6,602 bases of DNA, taken from positions 1 through 6,602 of the forward strand of contig JABJAS010000246.1 in NCBI GenBank assembly GCA_018666055.1, in the 5' to 3' direction. Position 1 is the first letter of the stretch. The number at the start of each line of letters is the position of its first letter. A program made the translations under genes and the position numbers. Below are positions 1 through 5,542 of this stretch, one piece after another. This stretch comes from Halieaceae bacterium. GTDB taxonomy: Bacteria > Pseudomonadota > Gammaproteobacteria > Pseudomonadales > Halieaceae. Under the pieces are notes generated by a model, which was not told the DNA's origin, made no database searches, and saw nothing but the letters and a program-made list of their open reading frames with translations.

Positions 1-476
1 CTGACCTGGTGCCAGGCGCGCGAAATCAAGCGCACACCACCAATGCCGACAAACAGTAGCAACCAATAGACGAGGAGTGCGGTGCCCGGCAGGTTCAGCG
101 ATGTGACCGTACTGGCCGCAGCCAGCGCAAGCGTTGAGAAGCTGACCGCTTTGGCAAGATCCCAAACAGCTTGCTGTCCCATGTATCGGATCACTGATCG
201 ATACAGGCCCTGCAATATGAAGATCAGCGAGGTTGCAATCAGTTGCACACCGGCAACCAGCAGCCATATTTCGTTTACGGGTCGCGCAGTCGCGTCAGTG
301 CCAATCATGGCGGCCCCGTAAAAGGCGCCAACCACAATAATCAGGTCGAGTAAGAGCCACCCTGAAAAATGAAAAGGAGGTGGCGGGGATCGACGGGCCA
401 GCAGCCATACCACGGCAGAGATAGAGTTGAATCCAATCGCTCGAAAACGCGATATTATTTTTTTAACTATATCCAC
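1..476 (-). CDS. wbpM: WbpM/CapD-type nucleotide-sugar 4,6-dehydratase, N-terminal membrane part (partial)
   Basis: The gene runs off the left edge. The 158 codons seen hold only the membrane part. Four hydrophobic segments lie at about residues 38-57, 71-89, 111-128 and 132-150. Between the second and third sits GLYRSVIRYMG (90-100), the hallmark of the N-terminal domain of the WbpM/PglF/CapD family. The Rossmann and catalytic SDR domain would lie outside the window. Full-length members are inner-membrane enzymes that turn UDP-GlcNAc into a 4-keto-6-deoxy sugar for O-antigen, capsule or glycan synthesis. The gene follows the WbpL-like transferase by 58 bases, and this context supports the same role. 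The start is unsure: GTG at 476 is used here, GTG at 485 or 413 are alternatives, and none has a good Shine-Dalgarno. Three ATA codons within residues 3-9 make the earliest stretch look non-coding. Family is firm; the symbol and start are less so. Confidence 0.8.
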   Translation of the reverse strand, partial: MDIVKKIISRFRAIGFNSISAVVWLLARRSPPPPFHFSGWLLLDLIIVVGAFYGAAMIGTDATARPVNEIWLLVAGVQLIATSLIFILQGLYRSVIRYMGQQAVWDLAKAVSFSTLALAAASTVTSLNLPGTALLVYWLLLFVGIGGVRLISRAWHQV

Positions 477-534
477 TCTTACCACCCAGCCAAGCCCCAG
501 GGGGCTGACGCTGTTTATTTCGAGAGGGCGTAGT

Positions 535-1494
535 TTAAGCTCTGGTTCGCGCGTACACCACCACCGAAACCGCAGGAATGGTCGACAAAAGTACCAGAAG
601 TGGCAACGGTAGTTGGTTATGAACAATCAATATCGCCAGCGGATACTGCCAGACCACTTGCATCGCCAGCAATCCCAAGGTGACTGGTAAGGGGCTGCCC
701 ACCCTCAGGATAAGTCGCTGATACGCATGATCACGGTGGGCTACCTGTGGCGCTTTTCCCAATACGAGACGAATTAACAGCGTAATACCCGTATCAAGAA
801 AGAAAGGCATCATCAGCACGACCCATGCCCAACCTAACAGCATCGACTGATCAAAAGCCAATAGCCCCAATACCGCAAGGAAAAACCCTAATGGTATGGC
901 ACCTGCATCACCCATGAAGAGCTGAGCGGGAGGCCAGTTCAGCCACAGTAAAGGCAGACAACACACCGCCACCCAAGCGCACCACTCGACCCAGGCGGGG
1001 TCATCAGAGAGACCAAAATGGGCCATCAAACCCAACCCCACCGAGACACACAACAGCTGTGCAGTCGCTAATCCATCAGCGCCATCCATAAAATTGAAGA
1101 GATTGATGCACCAAGCAACACACCCCCCCATCACAATCAGAACAAAACCCGACAAAGAAGATTCTGGGAATATCAACCAAGGTGTCAGTAAACCCACAGC
1201 CAAATAGCAGAGCAGTCGTAAACTGCTGGCTAACCCCCAGCGATCATCGATCAGCCCAATCACAGTCAGCAGCATGAGGAACACCGCTACGATCCGTGCG
1301 CCGTAAGCTGGGGGCCCCAATGCCATCAGTGCAGCCAACAAACTGACTGGCACGACCCCAGATCCGACCACGGTGGGCTTGGCATGGAGGCCTCGATCCG
1401 TCGGATGATCCACCAGCCCCCAAAAAGGCGCTATTTTCAGATAGAGCAACAACCCTAATGTGGACGTAACCAGCACGCACAAAAGGAGCATCAC
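535..1494 (-). CDS. wbpL: WecA/WbpL-type undecaprenyl-phosphate HexNAc-1-phosphate transferase
   Basis: A 319-residue polytopic membrane protein of the MraY/WecA family (glycosyltransferase 4). Such enzymes move a HexNAc-1-phosphate from a UDP-sugar to undecaprenyl phosphate on the cytoplasmic face, the first step of O-antigen or related glycan assembly. Family motifs are in order: the Asp pair at DDR (83-85), NLFNFMDGADGLA (131-143), LFMGDAGA (192-199, a Mg/nucleotide region) and the loop HRDHAYQRL (253-261). That last loop is of the WbpL type, where WecA and MraY differ. The product is about ten hydrophobic spans with little soluble sequence. It overlaps the upstream epimerase gene: its GTG at 1494 overlaps the epimerase TGA by four bases, and an ATG at 1491 overlaps it by one base. 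There is no clear Shine-Dalgarno, so translational coupling is likely. The substrate is inferred (QuiNAc or FucNAc type, from the neighbours), not visible in the sequence. Confidence 0.9.
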   Translation of the reverse strand: MMLLLCVLVTSTLGLLLYLKIAPFWGLVDHPTDRGLHAKPTVVGSGVVPVSLLAALMALGPPAYGARIVAVFLMLLTVIGLIDDRWGLASSLRLLCYLAVGLLTPWLIFPESSLSGFVLIVMGGCVAWCINLFNFMDGADGLATAQLLCVSVGLGLMAHFGLSDDPAWVEWCAWVAVCCLPLLWLNWPPAQLFMGDAGAIPLGFFLAVLGLLAFDQSMLLGWAWVVLMMPFFLDTGITLLIRLVLGKAPQVAHRDHAYQRLILRVGSPLPVTLGLLAMQVVWQYPLAILIVHNQLPLPLLVLLSTIPAVSVVVYARTRA

Positions 1495-2405
1495 AACGAT
1501 GACTCAGCGAGAAATAGGGACTCCAGCGTCCATTTTGGCTGCCAACCCGAAATGGATGGTTGAGCACCCATCCAATAGTGTTCAGTGAGTGTGCGCCAGG
1601 TCGCGCCGGATTCCGATGCGCCACGCCAATCCAAAGCAAGCCCCCCCCAGCGACATAACCACTCGGGCGTCATTCCCCAACAGCTGCCATGAGACAGCGC
1701 TGCAGAGATGCGCGCCGCATCGTATTCCTGTCCGTCGGTGACCGCCAACACGGTTGATGGCGTCGTGCCCCGCACAGACCGCAGCGCGCGATCCACAATC
1801 AGTTCAACCAAGTCAGGCCGGCTAATCAAGCATCGATTTCCAACCGCAGGGAGCGAAGCCGGCCACCAGCGCATCAGCTGGGAGAGTCTCGCAAGATTTG
1901 CCGTGAGCTCTTTATCGTAGATCAGTGCTGGCCGGACGATGGTTAGTGCTTGTTCGTGACGCTGGCAGACCGCTTTCAGCGCGATCTCCGACTGCCATTT
2001 CGATGCGGCGTACCCGTCATTAGGCTCGGGATAGAGCGAAGCTTCACTGTCTGCGAGATGCGCCGCTGCCGGCACCATATTGAGCGAGCTGATGAATAGG
2101 AAATGAGGGACGCCCATACGGCCGGCAGCGTCAGCCAACTGACTCGTTGCTTGGACATTGGCTCGTTCATAATCTGCCCGAGCTGCCAAACGGTGAGCCA
2201 AGCCACCGCAGTGAACCACGCAAGAGACGTCGCGAAAAAGCGTTTCAGAGGGCATGCTCGGACTGTCCAGATCGTAAAAGCCCCAGTCATGCTCCCAGCC
2301 CTCGGGCGCCCGCCGACCTGCGACGCGCGCTTTCAGGCCACGAGTGCGGAGTACAGCGCACAGTGCTCGTCCGAGATAACCCGTTGCTCCGGTCAAGAGG
2401 AGCAC
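1491..2405 (-). CDS. NAD-dependent epimerase/dehydratase family protein (probable UDP-4-keto-sugar C4 reductase, WbpK/WreQ-like)
   Basis: A 304-residue extended short-chain dehydrogenase. The dinucleotide-binding motif GATGYLG is at residues 6-12, HCGGLAH at 65-71, the active-site Ser region ISSLN at 105-109, and the catalytic pair Tyr132 and Lys136 in YAASK. RPALIY (158-163) is the usual substrate-domain segment, and the C-terminus GWQPKWTLESLF is typical of sugar-nucleotide epimerases and reductases. The length is normal and no key residue is missing. The enzyme is cytosolic. Lying between comEA and wbpL/wbpM-type genes, it most likely reduces the 4-keto group of the dehydratase product to give UDP-QuiNAc or UDP-FucNAc, but the sequence alone cannot exclude a plain C4 epimerase. 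The start is GTG at 2405: it is the first start codon after the in-frame stop at 2427-2429 and has a strong Shine-Dalgarno. It begins 21 bases after comEA ends, so the two are probably co-transcribed. Confidence 0.88.
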   Translation of the reverse strand: MLLLTGATGYLGRALCAVLRTRGLKARVAGRRAPEGWEHDWGFYDLDSPSMPSETLFRDVSCVVHCGGLAHRLAARADYERANVQATSQLADAAGRMGVPHFLFISSLNMVPAAAHLADSEASLYPEPNDGYAASKWQSEIALKAVCQRHEQALTIVRPALIYDKELTANLARLSQLMRWWPASLPAVGNRCLISRPDLVELIVDRALRSVRGTTPSTVLAVTDGQEYDAARISAALSHGSCWGMTPEWLCRWGGLALDWRGASESGATWRTLTEHYWMGAQPSISGWQPKWTLESLFLAESSL

Positions 2406-2413
2406 AGTGCGCG

Positions 2414-2420
2414 CTCCCTC
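2414..2420 (-). promoter_or_regulatory. Ribosome binding site of the epimerase gene
   Basis: GAGGGAG on the minus strand, 8 bases before the GTG at 2405. It is the strongest Shine-Dalgarno in the left half of the window and fixes this non-ATG start. It lies in the 21-base gap behind comEA. Confidence 0.7.
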
Positions 2421-2426
2421 ATGGCA

Positions 2427-2780
2427 TCACTGTAGGCGGATGGCATCACGATTTTTATCAATCGTGGCCTGACCAATGCCTTGAACCGAAGCCAATTCTT
2501 CAATCTGTTCAAATGGCCCATACGCCTCTCGATATTCAATAATGCGAGTGGCCTTAGCGAGCCCCACGCCTTCTAGCGCTTCTGCCAACGATTCGGCAGT
2601 CGCAAGATTAATATTGACGGGCGTTTCTGCAAACGACGTCATGGGCAGCGCGCCAAAGCACATCACCATAAGCCCCATCACACAAGCTCGAAGGGTACGA
2701 GGGAAAGCGTCATTTCGCCGAGACCCAAACGGCGCTGGCAACGACCGAACTTGCGCTAGTGATAAAAATTGCGTCTTCAT
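2427..2780 (-). CDS. comEA: ComEA-family secreted helix-hairpin-helix DNA-binding protein
   Basis: A 117-residue protein. The last 62 residues form the ComEA-type double helix-hairpin-helix unit, starting at VNIN (55-58), with hairpins EGVGLAKA (70-77) and QGIGQAT (100-106) and the conserved YREAYGPF (83-90) between. Such domains bind the DNA backbone without sequence preference. In competent bacteria periplasmic ComEA pulls in incoming DNA; in many Pseudomonas-like genomes stand-alone copies have no proven role. A signal peptide is visible: Arg28 and Arg31, hydrophobic residues 34-48, and a probable cut after TSFA (residue 51). The arginine-containing n-region is unusually long, about 31 residues. 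The start at 2780 is preferred over an upstream ATG at 2837 because GGAG lies 8 bases before it and because the longer form would bury the signal. No other competence gene is in the window. Confidence 0.85.
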   Translation of the reverse strand: MKTQFLSLAQVRSLPAPFGSRRNDAFPRTLRACVMGLMVMCFGALPMTSFAETPVNINLATAESLAEALEGVGLAKATRIIEYREAYGPFEQIEELASVQGIGQATIDKNRDAIRLQ

Positions 2781-2788
2781 AATAAATG

Positions 2789-2792
2789 CTCC
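2789..2792 (-). promoter_or_regulatory. Ribosome binding site of comEA
   Basis: GGAG on the minus strand, 8 bases before the ATG at 2780. It decides the start in favour of the 117-residue product over a 136-residue reading from 2837. Confidence 0.6.
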
Positions 2793-2849
2793 ATCAATGT
2801 GATCATGATTGCATCCCCGAAGTGGGATACCGAGCAACTATGAAGTTTG

Positions 2850-2873
2850 CGGTGATACCGAGACAGATCACCG
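2850..2873. repeat. Inverted repeat in the pyrF-comEA gap
   Basis: CGGTGAT and ATCACCG form a perfect 7-base stem around a 10-base loop, starting 14 bases behind the pyrF stop. No T-run follows in the direction of transcription, so it is not a standard intrinsic terminator. It could be an operator, an RNA 3' end protector or part of a weak terminator. Part of the loop and right arm, CTCGGTATC, recurs at 2826-2834. Confidence 0.5.
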
Positions 2874-2887
2874 AGCGCAACCATTCT

Positions 2888-3616
2888 TTAACGACTGGCA
2901 TTGATGTTTAATGATTCAACAATTTGCGTTGCCGTGGCGGCGGGATTGTGCGCTTGGGTAATCGATCGCCCCACCACCAGATGGGTTGCCCCCGCCTCCA
3001 TTGCGCCACTGGGGGTGACCACGCGTCGCTGGTCTCCTGCCTCGTCTCCCGCTTGTCGGATACCAGGCGTCACTAACAAAAAGCCAGGGCGGTGATGCTG
3101 TGACAAGAGCGCCGCTTCCGCCGCTGAGCACACTACACCATCTAGTCCCACTTTTTCAGCCAGCGCAGCCAGATCGCGGACACGATCAATCGGCTCTGCG
3201 TCCCACCCTAATTCAGTCAGATCATCGCGCTGCATGCTGGTCAGAACCGTTACGGCGACCAAGTGAGGACGCTGAGTAAAGCCCGACAGCGCGTCCCGCG
3301 CTGCCGACATCATGCGAGATCCACCAGAGGCGTGCACATTCACCATCCAAACACCCAACTCAGCTGCAGCCGCCACAGCACGGCCCACCGTATTCGGAAT
3401 GTCGTGGAACTTAAGATCTAGGAAAATCTCAAATCCCAAATCCTGCAAAGCCTGAACAATACTCGGGCCAGCCACTGTAAACAGTTCTTTTCCCACTTTT
3501 AAACGCACCATCCTCGGGTCTAGCTGTCGCGCAAGGCGGAGTGCTTCTTCTGCGGATCCATAGTCGAGGGCAACGATTAGGGGGGTGTCGCATAAGGGCT
3601 TTTCACGATCAGACAT
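2888..3616 (-). CDS. pyrF: Orotidine 5'-phosphate decarboxylase
   Basis: A 242-residue cytosolic enzyme (the E. coli protein has 245) that converts OMP to UMP, the last step of de novo pyrimidine synthesis. The first strand IVALDY (14-19), LKVGKELF (39-46), and the signature [11 protein letters not shown] (65-75) with the catalytic Asp67-Lys69-Asp72 set are all intact, as are VTPGIR (182-187) and the phosphate-binding GRS (216-218) near the C-terminus. All expected catalytic parts are present. The start at 3616 is preferred: GCAGGA ends 5 bases before it, while the ATG at 3622 has that motif abutting it. The gene overlaps the end of lapB by 8 bases, as part of the lapA-lapB-pyrF block also seen in E. 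coli, so translational coupling is likely. UMP feeds the UDP-sugar pool used by the downstream glycan genes, but that link is general, not specific. Confidence 0.97.
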   Translation of the reverse strand: MSDREKPLCDTPLIVALDYGSAEEALRLARQLDPRMVRLKVGKELFTVAGPSIVQALQDLGFEIFLDLKFHDIPNTVGRAVAAAAELGVWMVNVHASGGSRMMSAARDALSGFTQRPHLVAVTVLTSMQRDDLTELGWDAEPIDRVRDLAALAEKVGLDGVVCSAAEAALLSQHHRPGFLLVTPGIRQAGDEAGDQRRVVTPSGAMEAGATHLVVGRSITQAHNPAATATQIVESLNINASR

Positions 3617-4805
3617 GAGCATCCTGCGGCACGGTGCCTAAATAATGAATCGAATCCCAATTCCGGCATCCCGGGCAGCGCCAGTGACGGGATTGCCCTG
3701 TAAAGCCACAGTGATCGCAAGCGTATCCCTGTTCGTTTTGCGTCAACTGTTCGAGAATACGTCGCTCCGGTTGATCATTCTCCGCTGGCAAACCGCTCAG
3801 TAAGAGCGCAGTCGCGACCGCAACGGAAGGATTATCTGCCAAGGTCAGTCGCAAGAAGTCATCAGCTGCGGCTCGATCTTTTTCGGCTTCCAATTGTGCA
3901 GCAAGTGTCAGCGCCAACAAAGGCGCAGGCTGCTGCTCATAATAGCGGCGGAGAACCGCACTATAAGGACTGGCGCCCGCTTGGCCCGCGCAAATTCGCG
4001 ACAGCAAGCTCAGCAGCTCGGGCGTGCAGGTCCGGCCGCTGGCCATAATCACTTCAAAATGCCCAAGTGCCTCCTCGGGTGACCCATCCAGCAGTGACAC
4101 GGTGGCCAAGCCCATTCGCGCCCGCAAGTCATTGTCGTTATCACGCAGCGCATCGTGATAGTACTGCCGCGCCAACGATGAATCCTGCGCAGTGATGGCG
4201 GCCTCCGCCTGTTCACAAAGATAATGGCAACGCAATTGGTGGGCAGACTGCCCGTGCCCTGCCGCCAGAGGATCCTCTGACAGTGATAGCGCGATCAGGT
4301 TTTCTGCGGTAACCACTGCCTCAGACCATTCGCGCTGCGCCTCAAAAACCTCGAGCAAATGTCGCTGTGCCGTCGCATTAAGATCAGGTGACTCATCTGA
4401 CAAATCCCGCAGAAGTTGTTCGGCTCTGTCGTAAAGCCCGGCAGCGATAAAGTCACGCGCCAATTCGAGATGCACTTGATGCAATTGCACCACCGTCAAA
4501 TGAGAGCGCGCTAATAAATTTTGATGGATCCGAATGGCACGATCCACCTCACCGCGTTTTCTCAAAACGCTGCCCAATGCAATGTGGGTATCTAAAGTTT
4601 CCTCGTTCACTGACAACGCCTCAGTGAAGGCATCGATCGCGTCTTCCTCCTCCCCATCAAGCAAGAAGTTAAACCCGCGATAATACTGCGACGGTAACTG
4701 TGCTCGACCGGCATCATCCATTCTCAAACCGCCCCGAGCGAGTGTCCAACCCCCCGCGACAGCGAGCACTAATAACAGCAACAACAGTGCATTGTTAGCG
4801 ATCAT
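3609..4805 (-). CDS. lapB: LPS assembly protein LapB (YciM): membrane-anchored TPR and rubredoxin-like protein
   Basis: A 398-residue protein (E. coli LapB has 389). One N-terminal membrane helix (residues about 5-22) is followed by a conserved stretch with [13 protein letters not shown] (37-49) and helical TPR-type repeats from about 42 to 340. The C-terminal zinc or iron knot has CDHC (363-366) and CPGC (377-380), as in rubredoxin. In E. coli LapB works at the inner membrane with the protease FtsH to control LpxC turnover, and so the rate of lipid A synthesis. All four metal-binding cysteines are kept. The start at 4805 has AAGGG 8 bases upstream and gives a helix right at the N-terminus, as in the family. 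The frame stays open to 4889, but that extension only shadows lapA. The gene overlaps lapA by 11 bases and pyrF by 8. Confidence 0.96.
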   Translation of the reverse strand: MIANNALLLLLLVLAVAGGWTLARGGLRMDDAGRAQLPSQYYRGFNFLLDGEEEDAIDAFTEALSVNEETLDTHIALGSVLRKRGEVDRAIRIHQNLLARSHLTVVQLHQVHLELARDFIAAGLYDRAEQLLRDLSDESPDLNATAQRHLLEVFEAQREWSEAVVTAENLIALSLSEDPLAAGHGQSAHQLRCHYLCEQAEAAITAQDSSLARQYYHDALRDNDNDLRARMGLATVSLLDGSPEEALGHFEVIMASGRTCTPELLSLLSRICAGQAGASPYSAVLRRYYEQQPAPLLALTLAAQLEAEKDRAAADDFLRLTLADNPSVAVATALLLSGLPAENDQPERRILEQLTQNEQGYACDHCGFTGQSRHWRCPGCRNWDSIHYLGTVPQDAHV

Positions 4806-5088
4806 CAGCGTGACCCTTTTGCGTCTCTGATAGGAGCCGGTCGTAGCGTTTACGAAGACGACGGATAGTGGCCGCGCGACGAAGCGCAATCAGCGACCCA
4901 GCCCCCAAGCCAAGCAACACGCCCATTCCCAGCGCCAGCAATAACCAAATCGCAATAGATTGTTCAGGCAATTGAAACAGCAACAAATCCAAAGGAACCG
5001 CTTGCGTGTTCTGCAATGCGAAGAGGCCGCCAGCAATCAGGGCACAAAGCGCAAACAACACGGTCAAACATTGTCTTAACAACCGCAT
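4795..5088 (-). CDS. lapA: LPS assembly protein A domain protein LapA (DUF1049)
   Basis: A 97-residue small inner-membrane protein (E. coli LapA has 102). Two hydrophobic helices lie at about residues 6-25 and 45-68, separated by the family stretch ALQNTQAVPLDLLLFQLPEQS (24-44, key residues Asn27, Val31 and Leu40). After the second helix comes a basic, probably coiled, cytoplasmic tail, RRAATIRRLRKRYDRLL (70-86). LapA is coupled with LapB in LPS assembly; its own biochemical action is poorly defined. The ATG at 5088 is two bases behind the ihfB stop and has no clear Shine-Dalgarno, so it is probably translated by coupling with ihfB. Identification rests on the topology, the NTQ-V motif and the position just before lapB. 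Confidence 0.93.
   Translation of the reverse strand: MRLLRQCLTVLFALCALIAGGLFALQNTQAVPLDLLLFQLPEQSIAIWLLLALGMGVLLGLGAGSLIALRRAATIRRLRKRYDRLLSETQKGHADDR
4814..4818 (-). promoter_or_regulatory. Ribosome binding site of lapB
   Basis: AAGGG on the minus strand, inside the end of lapA and 8 bases before the ATG at 4805. It settles the lapB start, which could otherwise be placed as far up as 4889. Confidence 0.6.
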
Positions 5089-5090
5089 CG

Positions 5091-5387
5091 TCAGAAGCCA
5101 GACTTAACCGCCAGATTGACTCGGTCTCGCAGCTCTTTTCCCGGTTTGAAGTGAGGAACATGCTTAGCGCGCAGATCGACCGAGTCACCCGTCCTCGGGT
5201 TACGTCCCTGACGCGGCTCACGGTAATGAAGTGAAAAACTGCCGAACCCGCGGATTTCGATCCGTTCACCTGACGATAAGGTCTCAGCCATTTGATCTAT
5301 CAGGAGCTTCACCGCCAGCTCCACATCTTTGGCACTTAACTGGCTCTGACCATCCGCCATCAACTCAATCAATTCACTCCGGGTCAT
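5091..5387 (-). CDS. ihfB: Integration host factor subunit beta
   Basis: A 98-residue nucleoid protein of the HU/IHF family. With IhfA it bends DNA sharply at specific sites and so acts in transcription, replication and recombination. The core [20 protein letters not shown] (43-62) and the beta-arm tip with Pro64 in RNPRTG (62-67) are intact; Pro64 is the residue that intercalates into DNA in E. coli IHF-beta. The tail [18 protein letters not shown] (74-91) closes the fold. RGFGSF together with the rpsA neighbour points to the beta subunit, not HU or IhfA. The start at 5387 follows a purine-rich stretch (GAGAGACGAG), only a modest ribosome site. It is the first gene of the run ihfB-lapA-lapB-pyrF and has its own promoter candidate behind the rpsA terminator. 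Confidence 0.97.
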   Translation of the reverse strand: MTRSELIELMADGQSQLSAKDVELAVKLLIDQMAETLSSGERIEIRGFGSFSLHYREPRQGRNPRTGDSVDLRAKHVPHFKPGKELRDRVNLAVKSGF

Positions 5388-5414
5388 CGTCTCGTCTCTC
5401 TGTCACCTAGCGCC

Positions 5415-5443
5415 ATTCTGGCCGACCCCAAACTTATTGACAA
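5415..5443 (-). promoter_or_regulatory. Putative sigma70 promoter of ihfB-lapA-lapB-pyrF
   Basis: On the minus strand TTGTCA (5443-5438; five of six to the -35 consensus) and CAGAAT (5420-5415; four of six to the -10 consensus) are exactly 17 bases apart. Transcription would start near 5408 and leave a leader of about 20 bases. It lies between the rpsA terminator and ihfB, where a promoter is needed. A second -10-like box, TAAAAT (5456-5451), has no good partner. Confidence 0.5.
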
Positions 5444-5495
5444 GTCCTTCATTTTAATGCGGTTTTAGCGCTACCGTGACTCGCGTACCACCCAC

Positions 5496-5520
5496 AAAAA
5501 AGGCCGGCATAAGCCGGCCT
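5496..5520 (-). terminator. Intrinsic terminator of rpsA
   Basis: AGGCCGGC (5501-5508) and GCCGGCCT (5513-5520) form a perfect GC-rich 8-base stem with a 4-base loop. In the direction of rpsA transcription it is followed by a run of six T (5501-5496). It starts about 22 bases behind the rpsA stop, which separates rpsA from ihfB. Confidence 0.92.
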
Positions 5521-5542
5521 TCATTGGAGGGTTCAAGCGACC

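Noticed and set aside
82..321. Plus-strand open frame of 79 codons at the left edge
   Set aside because: It is antisense to the well-supported membrane domain of the WbpM-like gene and has no recognisable features.
1244..1639. Minus-strand open frame of 131 codons across the epimerase-wbpL junction
   Set aside because: It overlaps two genes with intact catalytic motifs in other frames, and its own product shows no domain.
2103..2542. Two overlapping plus-strand open frames of 110 and 131 codons
   Set aside because: They run antisense across the clear epimerase and the comEA end, have low-complexity Arg/Ser/Pro-rich products and no family motif. They are shadow frames.
2850..2873. Hairpin behind pyrF as an intrinsic terminator
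   Set aside because: The stem is only 7 bases with a 10-base loop, and what follows is CAAACTTCATAG, not a T-run.
4806..4889. Longer lapB start at 4889 adding 28 residues
   Set aside because: The extension only shadows the basic tail of lapA and would push the membrane anchor inward; a good Shine-Dalgarno precedes 4805.
5430..5442. IHF-binding-like sequence over the ihfB -35 region, suggesting autoregulation
   Set aside because: TGTCAATAAGTTT has two mismatches to WATCAANNNNTTR, including conserved positions; matches of this quality are common by chance.
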